Shown here: positions 20,650-36,895 of the stretch, piece after piece
How positions within the stretch are numbered: position 1 is the first letter of the stretch
Layout of the letters: each line of letters starts with the position of its first letter
From: Nemertoderma westbladi
Taxonomy: Eukaryota; Xenacoelomorpha; Nemertodermatida; Nemertodermatidae
Assembly: GCA_032718475.1 (NCBI GenBank)
Contig: JAUCBJ010004138.1
Span: 1 to 64,000 of the forward strand
Reading direction: 5' to 3'
DNA length: 64,000 bases
The notes under the pieces: generated by a model
What the model saw: the letters and a program-made list of their open reading frames with translations, nothing else
The model's database searches: none
Told to the model about the DNA's origin: nothing
Translations under genes and position numbers: made by a program

Positions 20650-22551
20650 CAGATTATCATTGAGCCACAGATTTACAATAATAACTGCCAGTTTATCATA
20701 GAACCACAGATTTACAATAATAACTGCCAGATTATCATAGAACCACAGATTTGCAATAATAACTGCCAGTTTCTTACAGAACCACAGATTTACAATAATA
20801 ACTGCCAGTTTATCATAGAACCGCAGATTTACAATAATAACTGCCAGATTATCATAGAACCGCAGATTTACAATAATAACTGTCAGATTATCATAGAACC
20901 GCAGATTTACAATAATAACTGCCAGTTTATCATAGAACCGCAGATTTACAATAATAACTGCCAGATTATCATAGAACCGCAAATTTACAATAATAACTGC
21001 CAGTTTATCATAGAACCACACAGATTTACAATAATAACTGCCAGTTTCTTACAGAACCACAGATTTACAATAATAACAGCCAGTTTATCATAGAACCGCA
21101 GATTTACAATAATAACTGCCAGATTATCATAGAACCGCAGATTTACAATAATAACTGCCAGATTATCATAGAACCACAGATTTACAATAATAACTGCCAG
21201 ATTATCATAGAACCGCAGATTTACAATAATAACTGCCAGATTATCATAGAATCACAGATTTACAATAATAACTGCCAGTTTATCATAGAACCACACAGAT
21301 TTACAATAATAACTGCCAGTTTCTTACAGAACCACAGATTTACAATAATAACAGCCAGTTTATCATAGAACCGCAGATTTACAATAATAACTGCCAGATT
21401 ATCATAGAACCACAGAATTACAATAATAACTGCCAGATTATCATAGAACCGCAGATTTACAATAATAACTGCCAGATTATCATAGAATCACAGATTTACA
21501 ATAATAACTGCCAGATATCATAGAACCGCAATTTTCAATAGTACTGCCAGATTATCATAGAACCGCAGATTTACAATAATAACTGCCAGTTTATCATAGA
21601 ACCACAGATTTACAATAATAACTGCCAGTTTCTTACAGAACCACAGATTTACAATAATAACTGCCAGTTTATCATAGAACCGCAGATTTACAATAATAAC
21701 TGCCAGATTATCATAGAACCGCAGATTTACAATAATAACTGTCAGATTATCATAGAACCACAGATTTACAATAATAACTGCCAGATTATCATAGAACCGC
21801 AGATTTACAATAATAACTGCCAGATTATCATAGAACCGCAGATTTACAATAATAACTGTCAGATTATCATATAACCGCAGATTTACAATAATAACTGCCA
21901 GTTTATCATAGAACCGCAGATTTACAATAATAACTGCCAGATTATCATAGAACCGCAGATTTACAATAATAACTGCCAGATTATCATAGAACCACAGATT
22001 TACAATAATAACTGCCAGATTATCATAGAACCGCAGATTTACAATAATAACTGCCAGATTATCATAGAATCACAGATTTACAATAATAACTGCCAGTTTA
22101 TCATAGAACCACACAGATTTACAATAATAACTGCCAGTTTCTTACAGAACCACAGATTTACAATAATAACAGCCAGTTTATCATAGAACCGCAGATTTAC
22201 AATAATAACTGCCAGATTATCATAGAACCACAGATTTACAATAATAACTGCCAGATTATCATAGAACCGCAGATTTACAATAATAACTGCCAGATTATCA
22301 TAGAATCACAGATTTACAATAATAACTGCCAGATATCATAGAACCGCAGATTTACAATAGTACTGCCAGATTATCATAGAACCGCAGATTTACAATAATA
22401 ACTGCCAGTTTATCATAGAACCACAGATTTACAATAATAACTGCCAGTTTCTTACAGAACCACAGATTTACAATAATAACTGCCAGTTTATCATAGAACC
22501 GCAGATTTACAATAATAACTGCCAGATTATCATAGAACCGCAGATTTACAA

Positions 22552-25520
22552 TAATAACTGTCAGATTATCATAGAACCACAGATTTACAATAATAACTGC
22601 CAGATTATCATAGAACCGCAGATTTACAATAATAACTGCCAGATTATCATAGAACCGCAGATTTACAATAATAACTGTCAGATTATCATATAACCGCAGA
22701 TTTACAATAATAACTGCCAGTTTATCATAGAACCGCAGATTTACAATAATAACTGCCAGATTATCATAGAACCGCAAATTTACAATAATAACTGCCAGTT
22801 TATCATAGAACCACACAGATTTACAATAATAACTGCCAGATTATCATACAACCGCAGATTTACAATAATAACTGCCAGATTATCATAGAACCGCAGATTT
22901 ACAATAATAACTGCCAGATTATCATAGAACCGCAGATTTACAATAATAACTGCCAGTTTATCACAGAACCACAGATTTACAATAATAACTGCCAGATTAT
23001 CATAGAACCGCAGATTTACAATAATAACTGTCAGTTTATCAAACCGCAGATTTAATAACTGCCAGTTTATCATAGAACCACAGATTTACAATAATAACTG
23101 CCAGTTTATCATAGAACCGCAGATTTACAATAATAACTGCCAGTTTATCATAGAACCACAGATTTACAATAATAACTGTCAGTTTATCATAGGACCACAG
23201 ATTTACAATAATAACTGCCAGATTATCATAGAACCGCAGATTTACAATAATAACTGCCAGATTATCATAGAACCGCAGATTTACAATAATAACTGCCAAT
23301 TTATCATAGAACCGCAGATTTACAATAATAACTGCCAGATTATCATAGAACCGCAGATTTACAATAATAACTGCCAGATTATCATTGAGCCACAGATTTA
23401 CAATAATAACTGCCAGTTTATCATAGAACCACAGATTTACAATAATAACTGCCAGATTATCATAGAACCACAGATTTACAATAAAAACTGCCAGTTTCTT
23501 ACAGAACCACAGATTTACAATAATAACTGCCAGTTTATCATAGAACCGCAGATTTACAATAATAACTGCCAGATTATCATAGAACCGCAGATTTACAATA
23601 ATAACTGTCAGATTATCATAGAACCGCAGATTTACAATAATAACTGCCAGTTTATCATAGAACCGCAGATTTACAATAATAACTGCCAGATTATCATAGA
23701 ACCGCAAATTTACAATAATAACTGCCAGTTTATCATAGAACCACACAGATTTACAATAATAACTGCCAGTTTCTTACAGAACCACAGATTTACAATAATA
23801 ACAGCCAGTTTATCATAGAACCGCAGATTTACAATAATAACTGCCAGATTATCATAGAACCGCAGATTTACAATAATAACTGCCAGATTATCATAGAACC
23901 ACAAATTTACAATAATAACTGCCAGATTATCATAGAACCGCAGATTTACAATAATAACTGCCAGATTATCATAGAATCACAGATTTACAATAATAACTGC
24001 CAGTTTATCATAGAACCACACAGATTTACAATAATAACTGCCAGATTCTTACAGAACCACAGATTTACAATAATAACAGCCAGTTTATTATAGAACCGCA
24101 GATTTACAATAATAACTGCCAGATTATCATAGAACCACAGATTTACAATAATAACTGCCAGATTATCATAGAACCGCAGATTTACAATAATAACTGCCAG
24201 ATTATCATAGAATCACAGATTTACAATAATAACTGCCAGATATCATAGAACCGCAGATTTACAATAGTACTGCCAGATTATCATAGAACCGCAGATTTAC
24301 AATAATAACTGCCAGTTTATCATAGAACCACAGATTTACAATAATAACTGCCAGTTTCTTACAGAACCACAGATTTACAATAATAACTGCCAGTTTATCA
24401 TAGAACCGCAGATTTACAATAATAACTGCCAGTTTCTTACAGAACCACAGATTTACAATAATAACTGCCAGTTTATCATAGAACCGCAGATTTACAATAA
24501 TAACTGCCAGATTATCATAGAACCGCAGATTTACAATAATAACTGTCAGATTATCATAGAACCGCAGATTTACAATAATAACTGCCAGTTTATCATAGAA
24601 CCGCAGATTTACAATAATAACTGCCAGATTATCATAGAACCGCAAATTTACAATAATAACTGCCAGTTTATCATAGAACCACACAGATTTACAATAATAA
24701 CTGCCAGTTTCTTACAGAACCACAGATTTACAATAATAACAGCCAGTTTATCATAGAACCGCAGATTTACAATAATAACTGCCAGATTATCATAGAACCG
24801 CAGATTTACAATAATAACTGCCAGATTATCATAGAACCACAGATTTACAATAATAACTGCCAGATTATCATAGAACCGCAGATTTACAATAATAACTGCC
24901 AGATTATCATAGAATCACAGATTTACAATAATAACTGCCAGTTTATCATAGAACCACACAGATTTACAATAATAACTGCCAGTTTCTTACAGAACCACAG
25001 ATTTACAATAATAACAGCCAGTTTATCATAGAACCGCAGATTTACAATAATAACTGCCAGATTATCATAGAACCACAGATTTACAATAATAACTGCCAGA
25101 TTATCATAGAACCGCAGATTTACAATAATAACTGCCAGATTATCATAGAATCACAGATTTTCAATAATAACTGCCAGATATCATAGAACCGCAGATTTAC
25201 AATAGTACTGCCAGATTATCATAGAACCGCAGATTTACAATAATAACTGCCAGTTTATCATAGAACCACAGATTTACAATAATAACTGCCAGTTTCTTAC
25301 AGAACCACAGATTTACAATAATAACTGCCAGTTTATCATAGAACCGCAGATTTACAATAATAACTGCCAGATTATCATAGAACCGCAGATTTACAATAAT
25401 AACTGTCAGATTATCATAGAACCACAGATTTACAATAATAACTGCAAGATTATCATAGAACCGCAGATTTACAATAATAACTGCCAGATTATCATAGAAC
25501 CGCAGATTTACAATAATAAC
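22552..25520. repeat. Segmental duplication D3, left copy (partner 26,992-29,960)
   Basis: About 2.97 kb at a constant offset of 4,440 bp, with only scattered substitutions, for example CCACAAATTT against CCACAGATTT at 23,899/28,339 and TTTATTATAG against TTTATCATAG at 24,087/28,527. A constant offset means no net indel. Confidence 0.85.
24242..25179. repeat. Example of the 24-monomer higher-order unit (938 bp)
   Basis: Landmark AGATATCAT...AATAGTACTGCC recurs 938 bp apart here, at 28,680/29,618 and at 41,855/42,793/43,732. 938 = 24 x 39 + 2, explained by two CACACAG (+2 each), one AGATATCAT (-1) and one AATAGTACT (-1) per unit. The minus-strand 141-residue frame inside is identical in the copies at 24,259, 28,699, 33,722, 41,873 and 42,811. 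Confidence 0.8.
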
Positions 25521-25579
25521 TGCCAGATTATCATAGAACCGCAGATTTACAATAATAACTGCTAGATTATCATAGAACC

Positions 25580-28389
25580 GCAGATTTACCATAATAACTG
25601 TCAGATTATCATAGAACCACAGATTTACAATAATAACTGCCAGATTATCATAGAACCGCAGATTTACAATAATAACTGCCAGATTATCATAGAACCGCAG
25701 ATTTACAATAATAACTGTCAGATTATCATATAACCGCAGATTTACAATAATAACTGCCAGTTTATCATAGAACCGCAGATTTACAATAATAACTGCCAGA
25801 TTATCATAGAACCGCAAATTTACAATAATAACTGCCAGTTTATCATAGAACCACACAGATTTACAATAATAACTGCCAGATTATCATACAACCGCAGATT
25901 TACAATAATAACTGCCAGATTATCATAGAACCGCAGATTTACAATAATAACTGCCAGATTATCATAGAACCGCAGATTTACAATAATAACTGCCAGTTTA
26001 TCACAGAACCACAGATTTACAATAATAACTGCCAGATTATCATAGAACCGCAGATTTACAATAATAACTGTCAGTTTATCAAACCGCAGATTTAATAACT
26101 GCCAGTTTATCATAGAACCACAGATTTACAATAATAACTGCCAGTTTATCATAGAACCGCAGATTTACAATAATAACTGCCAGTTTATCATAGAACCACA
26201 GATTTACAATAATAACTGTCAGTTTATCATAGGACCACAGATTTACAATAATAACTGCCAGATTATCATAGAACCGCAGATTTACAATAATAACTGCCAG
26301 ATTATCATAGAACCGCAGATTTACAATAATAACTGCCAATTTATCATAGAACCGCAGATTTACAATAATAACTGCCAGATTATCATAGAACCGCAGATTT
26401 ACAATAATAACTGCCAGATTATCATTGAGCCACAGATTTACAATAATAACTGCCAGTTTATCATAGAACCACAGATTTACAATAATAACTGCCATATTAT
26501 CATAGAACCACAGATTTACAATAAAAACTGCCAGTTTCTTACAGAACCACAGATTTACAATAATAACTGCCAGTTTATCATAGAACCGCAGATTTACAAT
26601 AATAACTGCCAGATTATCATAGAACCGCAGATTTACAATAATAACTGTCAGATTATCATAGAACCGCAGATTTACAATAATAACTGCCAGTTTATCATAG
26701 AACCGCAGATTTACAATAATAACTGCCAGATTATCATAGAACCGCAAATTTACAATAATAACTGCCAGTTTATCATAGAACCACACAGATTTACAATAAT
26801 AACTGCCAGTTTCTTACAGAACCACAGATTTACAATAATAACAGCCAGTTTATCATAGAACCGCAGATTTACAATAATAACTGCCAGATTATCATAGAAC
26901 CGCAGATTTACAATAATAACTGCCAGATTATCATAGAACCACAGATTTACAATAATAACTGCCAGATTATCATAGAACCGCAGATTTACCATAATAACTG
27001 TCAGATTATCATAGAACCACAGATTTACAATAATAACTGCCAGATTATCATAGAACCGCAGATTTACAATAATAACTGCCAGATTATCATAGAACCGCAG
27101 ATTTACAATAATAACTGTCAGATTATCATATAACCGCAGATTTACAATAATAACTGCCAGTTTATCATAGAACCGCAGATTTACAATAATAACTGCCAGA
27201 TTATCATAGAACCGCAAATTTACAATAATAACTGCCAGTTTATCATAGAACCACACAGATTTACAATAATAACTGCCAGATTATCATACAACCGCAGATT
27301 TACAATAATAACTGCCAGATTATCATAGAACCGCAGATTTACAATAATAACTGCCAGATTATCATAGAACCGCAGATTTACAATAATAACTGCCAGTTTA
27401 TCACAGAACCACAGATTTACAATAATAACTGCCAGATTATCATAGAACCGCAGATTTACAATAATAACTGTCAGTTTATCAAACCGCAGATTTAATAACT
27501 GCCAGTTTATCATAGAACCACAGATTTACAATAATAACTGCCAGTTTATCATAGAACCGCAGATTTACAATAATAACTGCCAGTTTATCATAGAACCACA
27601 GATTTACAATAATAACTGTCAGTTTATCATAGGACCACAGATTTACAATAATAACTGCCAGATTATCATAGAACCGCAGATTTACAATAATAACTGCCAG
27701 ATTATCATAGAACCGCAGATTTACAATAATAACTGCCAATTTATCATAGAACCGCAGATTTACAATAATAACTGCCAGATTATCATAGAACCGCAGATTT
27801 ACAATAATAACTGCCAGATTATCATTGAGCCACAGATTTACAATAATAACTGCCAGTTTATCATAGAACCACAGATTTACAATAATAACTGCCATATTAT
27901 CATAGAACCACAGATTTACAATAAAAACTGCCAGTTTCTTACAGAACCACAGATTTACAATAATAACTGCCAGTTTATCATAGAACCGCAGATTTACAAT
28001 AATAACTGCCAGATTATCATAGAACCGCAGATTTACAATAATAACTGTCAGATTATCATAGAACCGCAGATTTACAATAATAACTGCCAGTTTATCATAG
28101 AACCGCAGATTTACAATAATAACTGCCAGATTATCATAGAACCGCAAATTTACAATAATAACTGCCAGTTTATCATAGAACCACACAGATTTACAATAAT
28201 AACTGCCAGTTTCTTACAGAACCACAGATTTACAATAATAACAGCCAGTTTATCATAGAACCGCAGATTTACAATAATAACTGCCAGATTATCATAGAAC
28301 CGCAGATTTACAATAATAACTGCCAGATTATCATAGAACCACAGATTTACAATAATAACTGCCAGATTATCATAGAACCGCAGATTTAC
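25580..28389. repeat. Tandem duplication of a 1,400-bp higher-order unit
   Basis: Two adjacent copies, 25,580-26,979 and 26,980-28,389, each starting CAGATTTACCATAATAACTG and including CATACAACC, ATCAAACCGCAGATTTAATA and GCAAATTT landmarks. A third partial copy lies at 22,552-23,950. Further relatives of the ATCAAACC block are at 31,964 and 32,658. Confidence 0.8.
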
Positions 28390-29960
28390 AATAATAACTG
28401 CCAGATTATCATAGAATCACAGATTTACAATAATAACTGCCAGTTTATCATAGAACCACACAGATTTACAATAATAACTGCCAGATTCTTACAGAACCAC
28501 AGATTTACAATAATAACAGCCAGTTTATCATAGAACCGCAGATTTACAATAATAACTGCCAGATTATCATAGAACCACAGATTTACAATAATAACTGCCA
28601 GATTATCATAGAACCGCAGATTTACAATAATAACTGCCAGATTATCATAGAATCACAGATTTACAATAATAACTGCCAGATATCATAGAACCGCAGATTT
28701 ACAATAGTACTGCCAGATTATCATAGAACCGCAGATTTACAATAATAACTGCCAGTTTATCATAGAACCACAGATTTACAATAATAACTGCCAGTTTCTT
28801 ACAGAACCACAGATTTACAATAATAACTGCCAGTTTATCATAGAACCGCAGATTTACAATAATAACTGCCAGTTTCTTACAGAACCACAGATTTACAATA
28901 ATAACTGCCAGTTTATCATAGAACCGCAGATTTACAATAATAACTGCCAGATTATCATAGAACCGCAGATTTACAATAATAACTGTCAGATTATCATAGA
29001 ACCGCAGATTTACAATAATAACTGCCAGTTTATCATAGAACCGCAGATTTACAATAATAACTGCCAGATTATCATAGAACCGCAAATTTACAATAATAAC
29101 TGCCAGTTTATCATAGAACCACACAGATTTACAATAATAACTGCCAGTTTCTTACAGAACCACAGATTTACAATAATAACAGCCAGTTTATCATAGAACC
29201 GCAGATTTACAATAATAACTGCCAGATTATCATAGAACCGCAGATTTACAATAATAACTGCCAGATTATCATAGAACCACAGATTTACAATAATAACTGC
29301 CAGATTATCATAGAACCGCAGATTTACAATAATAACTGCCAGATTATCATAGAATCACAGATTTACAATAATAACTGCCAGTTTATCATAGAACCACACA
29401 GATTTACAATAATAACTGCCAGTTTCTTACAGAACCACAGATTTACAATAATAACAGCCAGTTTATCATAGAACCGCAGATTTACAATAATAACTGCCAG
29501 ATTATCATAGAACCACAGATTTACAATAATAACTGCCAGATTATCATAGAACCGCAGATTTACAATAATAACTGCCAGATTATCATAGAATCACAGATTT
29601 TCAATAATAACTGCCAGATATCATAGAACCGCAGATTTACAATAGTACTGCCAGATTATCATAGAACCGCAGATTTACAATAATAACTGCCAGTTTATCA
29701 TAGAACCACAGATTTACAATAATAACTGCCAGTTTCTTACAGAACCACAGATTTACAATAATAACTGCCAGTTTATCATAGAACCGCAGATTTACAATAA
29801 TAACTGCCAGATTATCATAGAACCGCAGATTTACAATAATAACTGTCAGATTATCATAGAACCACAGATTTACAATAATAACTGCCAGATTATCATAGAA
29901 CCGCAGATTTACAATAATAACTGCCAGATTATCATAGAACCGCAGATTTACAATAATAAC
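26992..29960. repeat. Segmental duplication D3, right copy
   Basis: Partner of 22,552-25,520 at an offset of 4,440 bp. Its right part is also the left part of duplication D4, so duplications are nested. Confidence 0.85.
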
Positions 29961-31545
29961 TGTCAGATTATCATAACCGCAGATTTACAATAATAACTGC
30001 CAGTTTATCATAGAACCGCAGATTTACAATAATAACTGCCAGATTATCATAGAACCGCAAATTTACAATAATAACTGCCAGATTATCATAGAACCGCAGA
30101 TTTACAATAATAACTGCCAGATTATCATAGAACCACAGATTTACAATAATAACTGCCAGATTATCATAGAACCGCAGATTTACAATAATAACTGCCAGAT
30201 TATCATAGAACCACAGATTTACAATAATAACTGCCAGATTATCATAGAACCGCAGATTTACAATAATAACTGCTAGATTATCATAGAACCGCAGATTTAC
30301 CATAATAACTGCCAGATTATCATAGAACCGCAGATTTACAATAATAACTGCCAGTTTATCATAGAACCACAGATTTACAATAATAACTGCCAGTTTCTTA
30401 CAGAACCACAGATTTACAATAATAACTGCAAGTTTATCATAGAACCGCAGATTTACAATAATAACTGCCAGATTATCATAGAACCGCAGATTTACAATAA
30501 TAACTGTCAGATTATCATAGAACCGCAGATTTACAATAATAACTGCCAGTTTATCATAGAACCGCAGATTTACAATAATAACTGCCAGATTATCATAGAA
30601 CCGCAAATTTACAATAATAACTGCCAGTTTATCATAGAACCACACAGATTTACAATAATAACTGCCAGTTTCTTACAGAACCACAGATTTACAATAATAA
30701 CAGCCAGTTTATCATAGAACCGCAGATTTACAATAATAACTGCCAGATTATCATAGAACCACAGATTTACAATAATAACTGCCAGATTATCATAGAACCG
30801 CAGATTTACAATAATAACTGCCAGATTATCATAGAATCACAGATTTACAATAATAACTGCCAGATATCATAGAACCGCAGATTTACAATAGTACTGCCAG
30901 ATTATCATAGAACCGCAGATTTACAATAATAACTGCCAGTTTATCATAGAACCACAGATTTACAATAATAACTGCCAGTTTCTTACAGAACCACAGATTT
31001 ACAATAATAACTGCCAGTTTATCATAGAACCGCAGATTTACAATAATAACTGCCAGATTATCATAGAACCGCAGATTTACAGTAATAACTGTCAGATTAT
31101 CATAGAACCGCAGATTTACAATAATAACTGCCAGTTTATCATAGAACCGCAGATTTACAATAATAACTGCCTGATTATCATAGAACCGCAACTTTACAAT
31201 AATAACTGCCAGTTTATCATAGAACCACACAGATTTACAATAATAACTGCCAGTTTCTTACAGAACCACAGATTTACAATAATAACAGCCAGTTTATCAT
31301 AGAACCGCAGATTTACAATAATAACTGCCAGATTATCATAGAACCGCAGATTTACAATAATAACTGCCAGATTATCATAGAAACGCAGATTTACAATAAT
31401 AACTGCCAATTTACCATAGAACCGCAGATTTACAATAATAACTGCCAGATTATCATACAACCGCAGATTTACAATAATAACTGCCAGATTATCATAGAAC
31501 CGCAGATTTACAATAATAACTGCCAGATTATCATAGAACCGCAAA
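28187..31545. repeat. Segmental duplication D4, left copy (partner 33,210-36,603)
   Basis: Offset is 5,023 bp, then 5,020 after a 3-bp deletion at 34,586 (ATTTACAATAACTGCC), then 5,058 after one 38-bp unit present only in the right copy near 35,350. Shared rare variants include TCATAACCGCAG (29,972 and 34,993) and GCAACTTTAC (31,188 and 36,246). Confidence 0.85.
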
Positions 31546-33209
31546 TTTACAATAATAACTGCCAGTTTATCATAGAACCACACAGATTTACAATAATAAC
31601 TGCCAGATTATCATACAACCGCAGATTTACAATAATAACTGCCAGATTATCATAGAACCGCAGATTTACAATAATAACTGCCAGATTATCATAGAACCGC
31701 AAATTTACAATAATAACTGCCAGTTTATCATAGAACCACACAGATTTACAATAATAACTGCCAGATTATCATACAACCGCAGATTTACAATAATAACTGC
31801 CAGATTATCATAGAACCGCAGATTTACAATAATAACTGCCAGATTATCATAGAACCGCAGATTTACAATAATAACTGCCAGTTTATCACAGAACCACAGA
31901 TTTACAATAATAACTGCCAGATTATCATAGAACCGCAGATTTACAATAATAACTGTCAGTTTATCAAACCGCAGATTTAATAACTGCCAGTTTATCATAG
32001 AACCACAGATTTACAATAATAACTGCCAGTTTATCATAGAACCGCAGATTTACAATAATAACTGCCAGTTTATCATAGAACCACAGATTTACAATAATAA
32101 CTGTCAGTTTATCATAGGACCACAGATTTACAATAATAACTGCCAGATTATCATTGAGCCACAGATTTACAATAATAACTGCCAGTTTATCATAGAACCA
32201 CAGATTTACAATAATAACTGCCAGATTATCATAGAACCACAGATTTACAATAATAACTGCCAGTTTCTTACAGAACCACAGATTTACAATAATAACTGCC
32301 AGTTTATCATAGAACCGCAGATTTACAATAATAACTGCCAGATTATCATAGAACCGCAGATTTACAATAATAACTGTCAGATTATCATAGAACCGCAGAT
32401 TTACAATAATAACTGCCAGTTTATCATAGAACCGCAGATTTACAATAATAACTGCCAGATTATCATAGAACCGCAAATTTACAATAATAACTGCCAGATT
32501 ATCATAGAACCGCAGATTTACAATAATAACTGCCAGATTATCATAGAACCGCAGATTTACAATAATAACTGCCAGTTTATCACAGAACCACAGATTTACA
32601 ATAATAACTGCCAGATTATCATAGAACCGCAGATTTACAATAATAACTGTCAGTTTATCAAACCGCAGATTTAATAACTGCCAGTTTATCATAGAACCAC
32701 AGATTTACAATAATAACTGCCAGTTTATCATAGAACCGCAGATTTACAATAATAACTGCCAGTTTATCATAGAACCACAGATTTACAATAATAACTGTCA
32801 GTTTATCATAGGACCACAGATTTACAATAATAACTGCCAGATTATCATTGAGCCACAGATTTACAATAATAACTGCCAGTTTATCATAGAACCACAGATT
32901 TACAATAATAACTGCCAGATTATCATAGAACCACAGATTTACAATAATAACTGCCAGTTTCTTACAGAACCACAGATTTACAATAATAACTGCCAGTTTA
33001 TCATAGAACCGCAGATTTACAATAATAACTGCCAGATTATCATAGAACCGCAGATTTACAATAATAACTGTCAGATTATCATAGAACCGCAGATTTACAA
33101 TAATAACTGCCAGTTTATCATAGAACCGCAGATTTACAATAATAACTGCCAGATTATCATAGAACCGCAAATTTACAATAATAACTGCCAGTTTATCATA
33201 GAACCACAC

Positions 33210-36200
33210 AGATTTACAATAATAACTGCCAGTTTCTTACAGAACCACAGATTTACAATAATAACAGCCAGTTTATCATAGAACCGCAGATTTACAATAA
33301 TAACTGCCAGATTATCATAGAACCGCAGATTTACAATAATAACTGCCAGATTATCATAGAACCACAGATTTACAATAATAACTGCCAGATTATCATAGAA
33401 CCGCAGATTTACAATAATAACTGCCAGATTATCATAGAATCACAGATTTACAATAATAACTGCCAGTTTATCATAGAACCACACAGATTTACAATAATAA
33501 CTGCCAGATTCTTACAGAACCACAGATTTACAATAATAACAGCCAGTTTATCATAGAACCGCAGATTTACAATAATAACTGCCAGATTATCATAGAACCA
33601 CAGATTTACAATAATAACTGCCAGATTATCATAGAACCGCAGATTTACAATAATAACTGCCAGATTATCATAGAATCACAGATTTACAATAATAACTGCC
33701 AGATATCATAGAACCGCAGATTTACAATAGTACTGCCAGATTATCATAGAACCGCAGATTTACAATAATAACTGCCAGTTTATCATAGAACCACAGATTT
33801 ACAATAATAACTGCCAGTTTCTTACAGAACCACAGATTTACAATAATAACTGCCAGTTTATCATAGAACCGCAGATTTACAATAATAACTGCCAGTTTCT
33901 TACAGAACCACAGATTTACAATAATAACTGCCAGTTTATCATAGAACCGCAGATTTACAATAATAACTGCCAGATTATCATAGAACCGCAGATTTACAAT
34001 AATAACTGTCAGATTATCATAGAACCGCAGATTTACAATAATAACTGCCAGTTTATCATAGAACCGCAGATTTACAATAATAACTGCCAGATTATCATAG
34101 AACCGCAAATTTACAATAATAACTGCCAGTTTATCATAGAACCACACAGATTTACAATAATAACTGCCAGTTTCTTACAGAACCACAGATTTACAATAAT
34201 AACAGCCAGTTTATCATAGAACCGCAGATTTACAATAATAACTGCCAGATTATCATAGAACCGCAGATTTACAATAATAACTGCCAGATTATCATAGAAC
34301 CACAGATTTACAATAATAACTGCCAGATTATCATAGAACCGCAGATTTACAATAATAACTGCCAGATTATCATAGAATCACAGATTTACAATAATAACTG
34401 CCAGTTTATCATAGAACCACACAGATTTACAATAATAACTGCCAGTTTCTTACAGAACCACAGATTTACAATAATAACAGCCAGTTTATCATAGAACCGC
34501 AGATTTACAATAATAACTGCCAGATTATCATAGAACCACAGATTTACAATAATAACTGCCAGATTATCATAGAACCGCAGATTTACAATAACTGCCAGAT
34601 TATCATAGAATCACAGATTTACAATAATAACTGCCAGATATCATAGAACCGCAGATTTACAATAGTACTGCCAGATTATCATAGAACCGCAGATTTACAA
34701 TAATAACTGCCAGTTTATCATAGAACCACAGATTTACAATAATAACTGCCAGTTTCTTACAGAACCACAGATTTACAATAATAACTGCCAGTTTATCATA
34801 GAACCGCAGATTTACAATAATAACTGCCAGATTATCATAGAACCGCAGATTTACAATAATAACTGTCAGATTATCATAGAACCACAGATTTACAATAATA
34901 ACTGCCAGATTATCATAGAACCGCAGATTTACAATAATAACTGCCAGATTATCATAGAACCGCAGATTTACAATAATAACTGTCAGATTATCATAACCGC
35001 AGATTTACAATAATAACTGCCAGTTTATCATAGAACCGCAGATTTACAATAATAACTGCCAGATTATCATAGAACCGCAAATTTACAATAATAACTGCCA
35101 GATTATCATAGAACCGCAGATTTACAATAATAACTGCCCGATTATCATAGAACCACAGATTTACAATAATAACTGCCAGATTATCATAGAACCGCAGATT
35201 TACAATAATAACTGCCAGATTATCATAGAACCACAGATTTACAATAATAACTGCCAGATTATCATAGAACCGCAGATTTACAATAATAACTGCTAGATTA
35301 TCATAGAACCGCAGATTTACCATAATAACTGCCAGATTATCATAGAACCGCAGATTTACAATAGTACTGCCAGATTATCATAGAACCGCAGATTTACAAT
35401 AATAACTGCCAGTTTATCATAGAACCACAGATTTACAATAATAACTGCCAGTTTCTTACAGAACCACAGATTTACAATAATAACTGCAAGTTTATCATAG
35501 AACCGCAGATTTACAATAATAACTGCCAGATTATCATAGAACCGCAGATTTACAATAATAACTGTCAGATTATCATAGAACCGCAGATTTACAATAATAA
35601 CTGCCAGTTTATCATAGAACCGCAGATTTACAATAATAACTGCCAGATTATCATAGAACCGCAAATTTACAATAATAACTGCCAGTTTATCATAGAACCA
35701 CACAGATTTACAATAATAACTGCCAGTTTCTTACAGAACCACAGATTTACAATAATAACAGCCAGTTTATCATAGAACCGCAGATTTACAATAATAACTG
35801 CCAGATTATCATAGAACCACAGATTTACAATAATAACTGCCAGATTATCATAGAACCGCAGATTTACAATAATAACTGCCAGATTATCATAGAATCACAG
35901 ATTTACAATAATAACTGCCAGATATCATAGAACCGCAGATTTACAATAGTACTGCCAGATTATCATAGAACCGCAGATTTACAATAATAACTGCCAGTTT
36001 ATCATAGAACCACAGATTTACAATAATAACTGCCAGTTTCTTACAGAACCACAGATTTACAATAATAACTGCCAGTTTATCATAGAACCGCAGATTTACA
36101 ATAATAACTGCCAGATTATCATAGAACCGCAGATTTACAATAATAACTGTCAGATTATCATAGAACCGCAGATTTACAATAATAACTGCCAGTTTATCAT

Positions 36201-36603
36201 AGAACCGCAGATTTACAATAATAACTGCCTGATTATCATAGAACCGCAACTTTACAATAATAACTGCCAGTTTATCATAGAACCACACAGATTTACAATA
36301 ATAACTGCCAGTTTCTTACAGAACCACAGATTTACAATAATAACAGCCAGTTTATCATAGAACCGCAGATTTACAATAATAACTGCCAGATTATCATAGA
36401 ACCGCAGATTTACAATAATAACTGCCAGATTATCATAGAAACGCAGATTTACAATAATAACTGCCAATTTACCATAGAACCGCAGATTTACAATAATAAC
36501 TGCCAGATTATCATACAACCGCAGATTTACAATAATAACTGCCAGATTATCATAGAACCGCAGATTTACAATAATAACTGCCAGATTATCATAGAACCGC
36601 AGA
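33210..36603. repeat. Segmental duplication D4, right copy
   Basis: Partner of 28,187-31,545. Farther left, homology continues to about 32,660 after removal of four monomers relative to 27,479-28,186. Confidence 0.85.
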
Positions 36604-36640
36604 TTTACAATAATAACTGCCAGATTATCATAGAACCACA
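35311..36640. repeat. Segment shared with 15,056-16,340 at about 20.3 kb spacing
   Basis: The CAGATTTACCATAATAACTG...AATAGTACTG landmark and the following higher-order units match 15,056-16,340 at an offset of 20,261 bp, changing to 20,300 after one extra monomer near 36,400. With D2 this indicates that roughly 15-20.6 kb and 35.3-40.2 kb descend from one ancestral segment, with about 0.8 kb missing from the right copy. Confidence 0.7.
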
Positions 36641-36895
36641 GATTTACAATAATAACTGCCAGATTATCATAGAACCGCAGATTTACAATAATAACTGCTA
36701 GATTATCATAGAACCGCAGATTTACCATAATAACTGCCAGATTATCATAGAACCGCAGATTTACAATAATAACTGCCAGATTATCATAGAACCGCAGATT
36801 TACAATAATAACTGCCAGATTATCATAGAACCACAGATTTACAATAATAACTGCCAGATTATCATAGAACCGCAGATTTACAATAATAACTGCCA

